A stretch of DNA of 64,000 nucleotides, taken from the NCBI RefSeq assembly GCF_010548305.1, contig NZ_JAAGLV010000020.1, positions 94,227-158,226 of the forward strand, given 5' to 3'. The DNA is from Streptomyces sp. SID13031. Lineage in GTDB: Bacteria; Actinomycetota; Actinomycetes; Propionibacteriales; Kribbellaceae. Made by a program: the position numbers and the translations under genes. Each line of letters starts with the position of its first letter. The first letter of the stretch is position 1. Of the stretch, positions 1-8,428 are shown piece after piece. The notes under the pieces are model-generated. The model was given only the letters and a program-made list of their open reading frames with translations, was not told where the DNA came from and searched no databases.

Positions 1-672
1 GGGCAGGTGCTTGTTCATCCAGGTGATGTACTCCCGGATCTTGTCCAGCGCACCGGCCGGCAGATCCTGCGAGACGCCGCCCGGGCGGATGAACGCGTGG
101 TTCATCCGCAGGCCGGTGATCAGCTCGAACAGGTCCAGCGTCATCTCACGCTCGCGGAACCCGATCGTCATCACGGTCAGCGCGCCGATCTCCATCCCAC
201 CGGTGGCGATGCAGACCAGGTGGCTGCTGATGCGGTTCAGCTCCATCAGGAGCACCCGCATCACGTTCGCCTTCTCCGGGATCTGCTCCTCGATGCCGAG
301 CAGCCGCTCGACCGCCAGGCAGTACGCCGTCTCGTTGTAGAACGGCGCCAGGTAGTCCATCCGGGTGCAGAACGTGACGCCCTGCGTCCAGGAGCGGAAC
401 TCCATGTTCTTCTCGATACCGGTGTGCAGGTAGCCGATGCCGCAGCGGGCCTCGGTCACGTTCTCGCCCTCGATCTCGAGGATGAGCCGGAGCACCCCGT
501 GCGTGGACGGGTGCTGCGGGCCCATGTTGACGACGATGCGCTCTTCGGGCTCGTCGCCGAGGCCGGACACGACCGAGTCCCAGTCCTGACCGGTGACGGT
601 GAAGACCTTGCCCTCGGTGGTGTCGCGAGTGGTGGCGTAAGGGTCTGCCGATGTCGATTGACTCTGTGTCAT
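1..672 (-). CDS. nuoD: NADH-quinone oxidoreductase subunit D (partial)
   Basis: This is the 49-kDa-type subunit of complex I, in the peripheral arm next to the quinone site. The first 224 residues are visible; the rest lies beyond the left edge. The translation contains NMGPQHPSTHGVLRL, then the GIGYLHTGIEKNME segment and the RPGGVSQDLP stretch, all typical of NuoD. The ATG at 672 overlaps the nuoC stop by one base, so translation is probably coupled. An N-terminal extension of about 45 residues precedes the conserved domain, as in other actinobacterial NuoD proteins. Further nuo genes (nuoE onward) would be expected to the left. Identification is secure. Confidence 0.96.
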   Translation of the reverse strand, partial: MTQSQSTSADPYATTRDTTEGKVFTVTGQDWDSVVSGLGDEPEERIVVNMGPQHPSTHGVLRLILEIEGENVTEARCGIGYLHTGIEKNMEFRSWTQGVTFCTRMDYLAPFYNETAYCLAVERLLGIEEQIPEKANVMRVLLMELNRISSHLVCIATGGMEIGALTVMTIGFREREMTLDLFELITGLRMNHAFIRPGGVSQDLPAGALDKIREYITWMNKHLP

Positions 673-1382
673 TAGTTGTACGACCTCCGCGTGTCGGGCG
701 GCGGGATGACGGCGCCCTTGTACTCGACGTCGATGCCGCCGAGCGGGTAGTCCTTGCGTTGCGGGTGGCCCGGCCAGTCGTCGGGCATCTGGATCCGGGT
801 CAGCGCCGGGTGGCCGTCGAAGATGATCCCGAAGAAGTCCCAGGCCTCGCGCTCGTGCCAGTCGTTGGCCGGGTAGACCGAGACGACGGACGGGATGTGC
901 GGGTCGGCGTCGGGGCAGGACACCTCGAGCCGGATCCGGCGGTTGTGCGTGATCGAGAGCAGGTGGTAGACCGCGTGCAGCTCCCGACCGGTCTCGTGCG
1001 GGTAGTGCACACCGGAGACGCCGGAGCAGAACTCGAACCGCAGGTCCGCGTCGTCGCGGATGTGCTGGGCGACCTCGAGCAGCCGCTCGCGCGCGATGTG
1101 CAGGGTCAGCTCGCCGTAGGCGACCACGACCTTCTCGATCGCGGCGTCGCCGACCAGGCTCTCCAGCTTCTCGGTGGCGCCGTCGAACCAGCCGCCGTAC
1201 GGCTTGGCCGATCCGCCCGGCAGCGCGACCTGGCGGTGCAGACCGCCGAAGCCCGAGGTGTCACCGGTACCGCGGACGCCGAACATGCCCTCGCGGTGGT
1301 CGACGACCTCCGCCGGACCCGGGGTGGCCGCGTCGCTACCGGACGCGGTCGCCGGAAGGTTTTCGGGTTGGGTGTCACTCAC
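672..1382 (-). CDS. nuoC: NADH-quinone oxidoreductase subunit C
   Basis: The 30-kDa subunit of complex I (236 aa), which binds NuoB and NuoD in the peripheral arm. The C-terminal half carries the family signature (NDWHEREAWDFFGIIFDGHPAL, then RIQMPDDWPGHPQRKDYPLG). The start codon is GTG at 1382 and overlaps the nuoB stop by four bases (GTGA), the usual sign of coupling in this operon. The N-terminal 40 residues are Ala/Gly/Pro-rich and less conserved. C and D are separate genes here, not the fused NuoCD of enterobacteria. Confidence 0.96.
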   Translation of the reverse strand: MSDTQPENLPATASGSDAATPGPAEVVDHREGMFGVRGTGDTSGFGGLHRQVALPGGSAKPYGGWFDGATEKLESLVGDAAIEKVVVAYGELTLHIARERLLEVAQHIRDDADLRFEFCSGVSGVHYPHETGRELHAVYHLLSITHNRRIRLEVSCPDADPHIPSVVSVYPANDWHEREAWDFFGIIFDGHPALTRIQMPDDWPGHPQRKDYPLGGIDVEYKGAVIPPPDTRRSYN

Positions 1383-1933
1383 CGGAGCAGACCCTTCAGC
1401 TCAAGGGTGGGGGAAGCGGACAGGGCGGCGGTCTCCTGCTCGGCCTGCAACGCCTTCTTGTTCGCGCCGAGCTTGCCGTTCTGGATGTCCTCGTGCAGCT
1501 TGAGGAACGCGTCCAGCAGCATCTCCGGCCGCGGCGGGCAGCCGGGCAGGTACATGTCGACCGGGACGACGTGGTCGACCCCCTGCACGATGGCGTAGTT
1601 GTTGAACATGCCGCCGGACGACGCGCAGACGCCCATCGCCAGGACCCATTTCGGGTTCGGCATCTGGTCGTAGATCTGGCGCAGGACGGGGGCCATCTTC
1701 TGGCTCACCCGGCCGGCCACGATCATCAGGTCGGCCTGGCGCGGCGACGCCCGGAAGACCTCCATGCCGAACCGGGCCGCGTCGTAGCGCGGGGCGCCGG
1801 TGGTCATCATCTCGATCGCGCAGCAGGCCAGCCCGAAGGTTGCCGGCCACAACGAGGCCTTGCGCATGTAGCCCGACAGGCCTTCGACGGTGGTCAGCAG
1901 TACGCCGGCCGGAAGTTGTTCCTCAACACCCAT
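1379..1933 (-). CDS. nuoB: NADH-quinone oxidoreductase subunit B
   Basis: PSST-type subunit of complex I (184 aa) that carries the terminal [4Fe-4S] cluster N2, the electron donor to menaquinone. The four cluster ligands are visible: the adjacent pair Cys37-Cys38 in GLACCAIEM, Cys103 in GVCASSGG and Cys132 in PGCPPRP. The gene lies three bases after the nuoA stop and overlaps nuoC by four. Length is normal for the family. Confidence 0.97.
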   Translation of the reverse strand: MGVEEQLPAGVLLTTVEGLSGYMRKASLWPATFGLACCAIEMMTTGAPRYDAARFGMEVFRASPRQADLMIVAGRVSQKMAPVLRQIYDQMPNPKWVLAMGVCASSGGMFNNYAIVQGVDHVVPVDMYLPGCPPRPEMLLDAFLKLHEDIQNGKLGANKKALQAEQETAALSASPTLELKGLLR

Positions 1934-1936
1934 AGG

Positions 1937-2296
1937 TCAGTCCCACTCCAGTCCGCCGCGGCGCCAGACGTAGGCGTACGCGACGAAGACGGTAACGATG
2001 AAGATGACCATCTCGACCAACCCGAACAGCGCCATCTGATCGAAGGCGACGGCCCAGGGGTAGAGGAAGATGATCTCGATGTCGAACACGATGAAGAGCA
2101 TCGCGGTGATGTAGTACTTCACCGGGAAACGCCCACCACCGACCGGCTGCGGCGTCGGCTCGATACCGCACTCGTACGAGTCGAGCTTGGCCCGGTTGTA
2201 GCGTTTCGGGCCGACGAGCGCGCTCGTCACCAAGGTGCCCGCCACGAAGATCGTCGCGAGCACACCGAGGATGAGGATCGGTACGTAAGGGTGCAT
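1937..2296 (-). CDS. nuoA: NADH-quinone oxidoreductase subunit A
   Basis: Small membrane subunit of complex I (119 aa) with three hydrophobic segments. The conserved loop SYECGIEP and the KYYITAMLFIVFDIEIIFLYPWA segment identify it. It is the first gene of the visible nuo operon. A good Shine-Dalgarno (AAGGAGGG) lies about 11 bases before the ATG at 2296. The 132-bp gap upstream to menJ must contain the operon promoter. Confidence 0.96.
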   Translation of the reverse strand: MHPYVPILILGVLATIFVAGTLVTSALVGPKRYNRAKLDSYECGIEPTPQPVGGGRFPVKYYITAMLFIVFDIEIIFLYPWAVAFDQMALFGLVEMVIFIVTVFVAYAYVWRRGGLEWD

Positions 2297-2353
2297 CTTG
2301 GGCTGCTCCCTCCTTACTTGCGTCCGGTGGTACGTGGGTCGGTCGTGTGCGTA

Positions 2354-2398
2354 GTACTGGTCACTGCCTACTGCGGTGCAGCACTGTGTTACCAGTAC
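2354..2398. repeat. Inverted repeat between menJ and nuoA
   Basis: Two 8-base arms, GTACTGGT (2354-2361) and ACCAGTAC (2391-2398), are separated by 29 bases in the gap between the menJ stop and the nuoA start. It could be a weak terminator for menJ or a regulator site for the nuo operon. No T-run follows it, and I cannot decide between the two. Confidence 0.35.
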
Positions 2399-2428
2399 CG
2401 CTGTGTCTCACGTCACGCGCCCCGCCGA

Positions 2429-3742
2429 TCAGGCGGCGGGAACGACCTTGGTGAGACCGTTGATGATCTTGTCCATCACGTCGCCGTCACGCGGGTCGGT
2501 GAGGTTGGCGAGCAGTTTCAGGGTGAATTTCATCAAGGTGGTGCGCGGCAGACCGTACTTGGTGCACAGCTTCATCACCTCCGGGTTCCCGATCAGCTTC
2601 ACGAACACCCGGCCGAGCGTGTAGTAGCCGCCGTACTCCTGCTTCAGCGCCTTCGGGTACGCCGAGAGGGCGCGCTCGCGCTGGTTCGGCTGGCGGCGCA
2701 TTGCCTGGGCGGCGACCTCGGCGGCGAAGGCGCCGGACTCCATCGCGTACGGGATGCCCTCGCCGTTGAACGGGTTCACCATCCCGCCCGCGTCGCCCAG
2801 CAGCATCAGCCCGCGGGTGTAGTGCGGCTGCCGGTTGAAACCCATCGGCAGCGCCGCCCCGCGGATCGGGATGGTCTGGAACTCGTCGCGGAACTGCCAC
2901 TCCTCCGGCGTGTTCTTCAGCCACTGCTTGAGCAGGTCGGCGTAGTCGACCTTGCCGAAGGCATCGGAGGTGTTCAGGATGCCGAGACCGACGTTGACGG
3001 TGCCGTCGCCCATCCCGAAGATCCAGCCGTAGCCCGGCAGCAGGTTGCGCTGACCCGGGTTCTTCGGGTCGTCGGCCCACAGCTCCAGCCACGACTCGAG
3101 GTAGTCGTCGTCGTGGCGCGGGCTGGTGAAGTACGTCCGGACGGCCACCCCCATCGGGCGGTCGTCGCGCTTGTGCAGACCCATCGAGACGCTCAGCCGC
3201 GACGAGTTGCCGTCGGCCGCCATCACCAGCGGCGCCCGGAACTCGAGGTCGTCGCCGGCCCGGCGGCCGTTGTCGTCGACCGGCTTGGCGGTGACGCCGA
3301 CGATGAAGCCCTTGTCGTCCAGGATCGGCGCGGTCACGTTGGTCCGCTCGCGCAGCTGGGCGCCGGCCTTGACGGCCTGGCGGGCCAGCATGTCGTCGAA
3401 GTCCATCCGGTTGCGGGTCAGCCCGTAGTTCGGGTGGCTGGCCAGGTCTGGCCAGTCGAGCTGCAACTGGTGCCCGGCGCCCTGGATCCGCAGGCCGTAG
3501 TTCTTGATCCAGCCGGCCTCGGGCGAGATGTCGATGCCCATGTTGATCAGCTGCTTGGTCCCGCGCGGGGTGAGGCCGTCGCCGCACACCTTCTCGCGCG
3601 GGAAGGCGGTCTTCTCCAGCAGCAGCACGTCGAGGCCCGCGTTGGCCAGATGGTACGCGGCGGCCGAGCCTGCGGGCCCGGCGCCGACGACGATCACATC
3701 AGCGGTCTCGGCCTGCTGCCTGCTAGGCACGCTCTGGCTCAT
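2429..3742 (-). CDS. menJ: Geranylgeranyl reductase family FAD-dependent oxidoreductase (MenJ-like)
   Basis: A 437-aa flavoprotein of the geranylgeranyl reductase family. The FAD-binding Rossmann motif VVGAGPAGSAAAY (about residues 18-30) is followed by CGDGLTPRG and, in the second FAD motif, LLGDAGGMVNPFNGEGI. In mycobacteria the MenJ member saturates one isoprene unit of menaquinone-9. Kribbella-type actinobacteria make partly saturated MK-9(H4), so the same role fits here. The location between menG and the nuo operon supports quinone tailoring over archaeal-type lipid reduction. The start at 3742 is the first ATG before the FAD motif. It is transcribed in the same direction as menG, with a 149-bp gap. 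Confidence 0.85.
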   Translation of the reverse strand: MSQSVPSRQQAETADVIVVGAGPAGSAAAYHLANAGLDVLLLEKTAFPREKVCGDGLTPRGTKQLINMGIDISPEAGWIKNYGLRIQGAGHQLQLDWPDLASHPNYGLTRNRMDFDDMLARQAVKAGAQLRERTNVTAPILDDKGFIVGVTAKPVDDNGRRAGDDLEFRAPLVMAADGNSSRLSVSMGLHKRDDRPMGVAVRTYFTSPRHDDDYLESWLELWADDPKNPGQRNLLPGYGWIFGMGDGTVNVGLGILNTSDAFGKVDYADLLKQWLKNTPEEWQFRDEFQTIPIRGAALPMGFNRQPHYTRGLMLLGDAGGMVNPFNGEGIPYAMESGAFAAEVAAQAMRRQPNQRERALSAYPKALKQEYGGYYTLGRVFVKLIGNPEVMKLCTKYGLPRTTLMKFTLKLLANLTDPRDGDVMDKIINGLTKVVPAA

Positions 3743-3891
3743 CTCATCCCGGCCTGGTGGAGGGCTGTGTCACTCGTGAAGGGATTCACGAGGCCTGGTC
3801 ATCCGACAGTCTAGGACTGCCTGACTTGGACACGAAACCGGCCCGGAACCCCTTGCCTGCAACCGATTTATGCGCCTGTTTCGTTGCGTAA

Positions 3892-4590
3892 TTAGACCGG
3901 CTTGACGGCCCGGTGAATCGCGACCAGACCACCTGTCAGGTTGCGCCACTGGACGTGGGTCCAGCCCGAGGCGGCGATGGTGTCGGCGAGAGGCGCCTGA
4001 CCAGGCCAGGCGCGGACCGATTCGGCCAGGTAGACGTAGGCGTCGGGGTTGGTGGAGACCGCCTTCGCGACCACCGGGACCGCGCGCATCATGTACTCCA
4101 GGTAGGCGACCCGGAACGGTTTCCAGGTCGGGTGCGAGTTCTCCAGCACCACCAGCCGGCCGCCCGGCTTGGTCACCCGGAGCATCTCGGTGAGCGCCAC
4201 CGTGACGTCGTTCACGTTCCGCAGCGCCCAGGAGATGGTGACCACGTCGAAGGTCTCGTCGGCGAACGGCAGCCGGAGCGCGTCACCGGCGATCAGGTCC
4301 AGCTCGGGGTACCGGCGTTTGCCGACCCGGAGCATCCCGACCGAGAAGTCGCAGGACACCACCTCGGCGCCCGCCTCGCGCAGCTTCACGCTCGACGCGC
4401 CGGTGCCGGCCGCCAGGTCGAGGATCTTCATCCCCTTCCGCGGCGCGATCTCCGCCAGCGTCTGCGGCCGCCAGTAGGCCTTCTCCAGCCCCATCGTGGC
4501 GACCGCGTTGGTCCGGTCGTAGCCCTCGGCGACGTTGTCGAACATGGCTGCCACTTGCTCGGGTTGTTTGGTGAGATCCGCCCTGGTCAC
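3892..4590 (-). CDS. menG: Demethylmenaquinone methyltransferase
   Basis: SAM-dependent C-methyltransferase of the UbiE/MenG family (232 aa) that converts demethylmenaquinone to menaquinone. The family motif near the N-terminus (FDNVAEGYDRTN), SAM motif I (LDLAAGTGASS) and the downstream SWALRNVNDVTVAL segment are present. Length is normal. It is divergent from menF, with about 140 bp between the two starts that must hold both promoters. Confidence 0.93.
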   Translation of the reverse strand: MTRADLTKQPEQVAAMFDNVAEGYDRTNAVATMGLEKAYWRPQTLAEIAPRKGMKILDLAAGTGASSVKLREAGAEVVSCDFSVGMLRVGKRRYPELDLIAGDALRLPFADETFDVVTISWALRNVNDVTVALTEMLRVTKPGGRLVVLENSHPTWKPFRVAYLEYMMRAVPVVAKAVSTNPDAYVYLAESVRAWPGQAPLADTIAASGWTHVQWRNLTGGLVAIHRAVKPV

Positions 4591-4732
4591 CTGTCTAGTT
4601 GATCACGGTCGCGACAGGCGCCGAAATTCGCCGGTTACCTGGGCGGCCTACGCTTGCCTCTCGTGAGCGAATCTCCATTGAGCCGGCCGGCCATCGAGAC
4701 CCGGGGCCGGGAAGCGAGCGAGGAGTGCAAAC

Positions 4733-6016
4733 GTGGCCTTGTCTGACCCGGTCCGACCCGGCCTTTCAGCCAGCGCCGAGCCGGCGCCGCACCTGGTGAT
4801 CCGCAGTCAGCGGGTCGACGGTGTCGCCGCCGCGCTGATGGACCATCTGCCGGAGACCGGCGGTCTGGCCTGGGTACGCCGCGGCGACGGGCACGTCGGC
4901 TGGGGCGTCGCCGCCCGGCTGGACGTTGCCGGGAGCAACCGGTTCGCCGAGGCGCAGGAGTGGTGGCAGGAGCTCACCGCGAGCGCCGTCGTCCGCGACG
5001 AGGTCGGCGTACCAGGATCGGGACTGGTCTGCTTCGGTTCGTTCGGTTTCACCGACATCGACGCCAGTGAGCTGGTGGTGCCCGAGGTGATCGTCGGCCG
5101 CCGCGGCGGGATCACCTGGGTGACGACGATCTCCGGCGCGAGCTCCTTGGCCGCACTACCCGAGCTGACGACATACGAGCCTGAGCCGGTCGGCGCGGTC
5201 GCCTTCGCCGACGGCGCCCGGTCCGGAACCGAGTGGTCGGGCATCGTGGCCGACGCGGTCAAGCGGATCACCAGCGGCGAGCTCGACAAGGTGGTGCTCG
5301 CCCGCGACCTGATCGCGATCTCGCCCAACCCGATCGACTTGCGCTGGCCGCTGCGCCGGCTCGCCGCGGCGTACCCGAACTGCTGGACGTTCTCCGTCGA
5401 CGGCCTGATCGGCGCCACCCCGGAGCTGCTGGTCCGCCGCGAGAAGGGCCTGATCACCTCGCGGGTGCTGGCCGGCACCATCCGGCGTACCGGCGACGAC
5501 GCCCACGATCTCGCGCTGGCCGCCTCGCTGGCGCGCTCGAGCAAGGACCTCGAGGAGCACGAGTACGCCGTCCGCTCGGTCGCGGACGCGCTGAAGCCGC
5601 ACTGCAAGTCGATGAACGTGCCCGAGACGCCGTTCGTGCTGCACCTGCCGAACGTGATGCATCTCGCCTCCGACGTCGCCGGGGTCGCCGCCAACGGAGC
5701 CTCCGCGCTCGGCCTGGCCGCCGCGCTGCACCCGTCCGCGGCGATCTGCGGTACGCCGACCGACGCCGCGCGCGACGTGATCGGCGAGATCGAGGGCATG
5801 CCGCGCGGCCGGTTCAGCGGGCCGGTCGGCTGGATGGACGCGGCCGGCGACGGCGAGTGGTGCATCGCACTGCGCTGCGGTCAGGCCGACCCCCACGACC
5901 CGACCAGGATGCGCCTGTTCGCCGGCGCCGGCATCGTCGCCGGCTCCGACCCAGAGGCCGAGCTGGCCGAGACGAACGCAAAATTGGTTCCGATGCGAGA
6001 CGCTCTGGGAGATTGA
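4733..6016 (+). CDS. menF: Isochorismate synthase (MenF/EntC type)
   Basis: A 427-aa chorismate-binding enzyme that isomerises chorismate to isochorismate, the first committed menaquinone step. The conserved core runs from the DKVVLARDL region to the C-terminus, with TPELLVRREKG, the LAGTIRRTGDD segment, HLPNVMHL and the SAAICGTPTDAARDVI / FSGPVGWMD motifs. The start is GTG at 4733, preceded by a GCGAGGAG ribosome-binding site. The surrounding men genes favour a menaquinone role, not a siderophore role. The stop overlaps the next ATG by one base (TGATG), so the downstream hydrolase is translationally coupled. Confidence 0.9.
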   Translation: MALSDPVRPGLSASAEPAPHLVIRSQRVDGVAAALMDHLPETGGLAWVRRGDGHVGWGVAARLDVAGSNRFAEAQEWWQELTASAVVRDEVGVPGSGLVCFGSFGFTDIDASELVVPEVIVGRRGGITWVTTISGASSLAALPELTTYEPEPVGAVAFADGARSGTEWSGIVADAVKRITSGELDKVVLARDLIAISPNPIDLRWPLRRLAAAYPNCWTFSVDGLIGATPELLVRREKGLITSRVLAGTIRRTGDDAHDLALAASLARSSKDLEEHEYAVRSVADALKPHCKSMNVPETPFVLHLPNVMHLASDVAGVAANGASALGLAAALHPSAAICGTPTDAARDVIGEIEGMPRGRFSGPVGWMDAAGDGEWCIALRCGQADPHDPTRMRLFAGAGIVAGSDPEAELAETNAKLVPMRDALGD

Positions 6017-6633
6017 TGAAGCTCACGAAGTACACGCATGCTTGTGTCCGGTTGGAGAAGGACGGCAAGGTGCTGCTGGTCGATCCGGGCAGCTTCACCG
6101 AGGACGCCGCCTTCGAGGGCGTGGACGCGATCCTGGTCACGCACGAGCACCAGGACCACCTCGACGTCGACCGGGTGAAGGGGATCGACGCCCCGATCTG
6201 GACCAACGCCGGGGTGGCCGGGCAGCTCGGTGAGCTGGGCGAGCGGGTCCAGATCGTTGCCGACGGCGACGTTTTCGAGGCGGCCGGTTTCGCGGTCCGT
6301 GCCTATGGCAAGGATCACGCGATCATCCTGCCGGAGCTGGGCGTTCCGTGCCAGAACGTCGGCTACCTGATCGAGGATGCCGTCTACCACCCGGGCGACT
6401 CGTTCACCCAGCCCGACCGCAAGGTGCACACCAACCTGGTGCCGATCTCGGGCCCGTGGTTCGCGCTGCCGCCGGCCGTCGACTACGCCCGCGCCGTCGA
6501 CGCGGTGCAGACCATCGGCATCCACGACGCCCTGCTCAGCCCGATCGGCCAGGGCATGATGCAGCGCTTCCTCGACTCCGAGGACCGGCCGTACCAGCAG
6601 CTGTCCCCGGGCACCACGGTCGAGGTCAACTGA
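6016..6633 (+). CDS. MBL-fold metal-dependent hydrolase coupled to menF
   Basis: A 205-aa metallo-beta-lactamase-fold protein. The metal-binding motif HEHQDH lies at residues 43-48, and later conserved residues sit in VYHPGDSF (Asp) and near the C-terminus. It begins at the ATG that shares its A with the menF stop codon, so it is probably made in fixed ratio to MenF. Relatives include lactonases and thioester hydrolases of the glyoxalase II type; the substrate cannot be read from sequence. The coupling suggests a step linked to menaquinone synthesis (inference). It is shorter than classical glyoxalase II and lacks its C-terminal domain. Confidence 0.8.
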   Translation: MKLTKYTHACVRLEKDGKVLLVDPGSFTEDAAFEGVDAILVTHEHQDHLDVDRVKGIDAPIWTNAGVAGQLGELGERVQIVADGDVFEAAGFAVRAYGKDHAIILPELGVPCQNVGYLIEDAVYHPGDSFTQPDRKVHTNLVPISGPWFALPPAVDYARAVDAVQTIGIHDALLSPIGQGMMQRFLDSEDRPYQQLSPGTTVEVN

Positions 6634-6700
6634 CATTTGTCACCACTACTGGTGACAGCTGCACGCAGTACGGGGCCGCTCGGCCGCCAGGCTGATCCGT

Positions 6701-7642
6701 ATGGACGAATCAGCGGTCATCCAGGTCGAGCGGCTCACCCGCCGGTACGCCGGCAGGCCCGGCTACGACGCCGTACGCGGTGTCGACTTCTCGGTCCGGC
6801 GGGGTGAGCTCTTCGCGCTGCTCGGCACCAACGGCGCCGGCAAGACCTCCACCCTGGAGATCCTCGAAGGTCTCGCCCAGCCGACGTCGGGAACCGTCCG
6901 GGTGCTCGGCAAGGACCCGTTCCACGACCGGCGGACAGTCCGGCCGCGGATCGGGATCATGTTGCAGGACAGGGGTTTCGCCGCCGATCTGACCGTGGCC
7001 GAGACCACCAAGATGTGGACCGGCACGCTCAGCAGACCGCGCCCGGTCGGCGAGGTCCTCGAGCTCGTCGAGCTGACCAGCAGGGCCAACGTCCGGGTCC
7101 GCCAACTGTCCGGTGGTGAGCGGCAACGACTGAGCCTCGGCCTGGCGATCGCGGGCCGGCCGGACCTGTTGTTCCTGGACGAGCCGACGGCCGGCCTCGA
7201 CCCGGAGAACCGGCAGAACACCTGGCGGCTGATCTCTAGGATGCTGGAGTCGGGTACGACGGTCCTGCTGACCACCCACTACCTGGCCGAAGCCGCCGAG
7301 CTCGCCGACCGGTTGGCGATCATGCACCGCGGCCGGATCGTCGGACTCGGCACTCCGGCCGAGATCGCCGGCATCCAGCCGGCCCGGATCTCCTTCCACC
7401 TGCCTGCCGGCGCCACCCTCCCGGACCTCCCCCAAGCTGTTGCCACCGTCAACGGCAGCGACAAGGTCGTGCTCGACACCGAGGATCTCCAGGTCACCCT
7501 CACTGCGCTGCTGGCCTGGGCGGCACCGGCCGGGATCCAGCTGACAGACCTCACCGCCCGCCCGGCATCGCTGGAGGAAGCCTTTCTCGCGATCGCCGAG
7601 TCGGACCCGATCTCCGACTCCACCGAAGGAGCAGTCGCATGA
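6701..7642 (+). CDS. ABC transporter ATP-binding protein
   Basis: A 313-aa ABC-2 type ATPase. Walker A is GTNGAGKTS (residues 42-50), the signature is LSGGERQRLSLG and Walker B is LLFLDEPTAGLDP, followed by the switch histidine in LLTTHYL. The last 90 residues form the variable tail common to drug-export ATPases of the CcmA/DrrA group. It overlaps the permease gene by four bases (ATGA) and is followed by a sensor kinase and response regulator. This is the typical layout of a stress-responsive exporter with its own two-component system. Confidence 0.92.
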   Translation: MDESAVIQVERLTRRYAGRPGYDAVRGVDFSVRRGELFALLGTNGAGKTSTLEILEGLAQPTSGTVRVLGKDPFHDRRTVRPRIGIMLQDRGFAADLTVAETTKMWTGTLSRPRPVGEVLELVELTSRANVRVRQLSGGERQRLSLGLAIAGRPDLLFLDEPTAGLDPENRQNTWRLISRMLESGTTVLLTTHYLAEAAELADRLAIMHRGRIVGLGTPAEIAGIQPARISFHLPAGATLPDLPQAVATVNGSDKVVLDTEDLQVTLTALLAWAAPAGIQLTDLTARPASLEEAFLAIAESDPISDSTEGAVA

Positions 7643-8406
7643 CCTCACTCGCCTGGTCGGAGGCTCTGCTGCTCCGCCGCAATCCGCTGGCTGTGCTGGT
7701 CGCCATCGGTCTGCCGATCTTCGTCGTGCTGGGACTGCAGTCGTCGGCGGAACTGATGGCCGTCGTCGGCCCGGACCCAGGCTCGGCGATCCTCACCATG
7801 ATCGCGGCCGTGTCGCTGAACCTCTTCGTCTACTACAACCTCGTCAGCTCGCTGGTCGCCCGCCGCGAGGAACTCGTCCTCAAACGACTGCGCACCGGCG
7901 AAGCCACTGACCTGCAGATCCTGGCTGGTGCCGCGATCCCCGCAGTGGTCATCGCCTGGGGTCAGGCGGCGCTCGCCGCTATCGCCAGCGCGCTGCTGGT
8001 CGGGTTGCCCCTACCGGTGAACCTCCTGCTGGTGGTGCTCGCCTTGTTGCTCGGCGCGGCTGTATTCGCCCTGCTTGCGGCTGCTACCACCGCGCTGACC
8101 CGCAGCGTGGAGATGGCACAGCTGACGACGTTGCCCTTCCTGCTCATTCCGCTGAACTTCAGTGGCCTCTACTTCCCGCTCTCCGAGCTACCGGAGGGCC
8201 TGGACCAGTTGGCGCGGCTGCTGCCGCTCACGCCGGTGGTGGAGTTGCTGCGACTCGGCCTGTCGGGCACCACGCCGGACGGGAGCACAGTGAGCTTGGC
8301 GGGGTCGTTCGCACCCGCAGTACAGCCGGTGCTCGTCCTGCTGGCCTGGGTGGTCGTCGGCGGGCTGGCAACGCGCCGCTGGTTCCGCTGGGAGCCCCGG
8401 CGTTGA
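7639..8406 (+). CDS. ABC-2 type transporter permease
   Basis: A 255-aa membrane protein with about six hydrophobic segments and the ABC-2 permease pattern. It includes the SLVARREELVLKRLRTGEA cytoplasmic segment and the FSGLYFPLSELPEGL loop before the last helices. It pairs with the ATPase that overlaps it upstream. The substrate is unknown; drugs, lipids or peptides are all possible. The histidine kinase starts 22 bp downstream, so all four genes are probably one operon. Confidence 0.88.
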   Translation: MTSLAWSEALLLRRNPLAVLVAIGLPIFVVLGLQSSAELMAVVGPDPGSAILTMIAAVSLNLFVYYNLVSSLVARREELVLKRLRTGEATDLQILAGAAIPAVVIAWGQAALAAIASALLVGLPLPVNLLLVVLALLLGAAVFALLAAATTALTRSVEMAQLTTLPFLLIPLNFSGLYFPLSELPEGLDQLARLLPLTPVVELLRLGLSGTTPDGSTVSLAGSFAPAVQPVLVLLAWVVVGGLATRRWFRWEPRR

Positions 8407-8428
8407 GCGACGTGACAGGCTGAGCACC

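Noticed and set aside
1493..3814. Very long open frame on the plus strand opposite nuoB, nuoA and menJ
   Set aside because: It is antisense to well-conserved genes, and its translation is rich in Arg, His, Val and Asp with no domain pattern. It is a by-product of GC-rich third positions.
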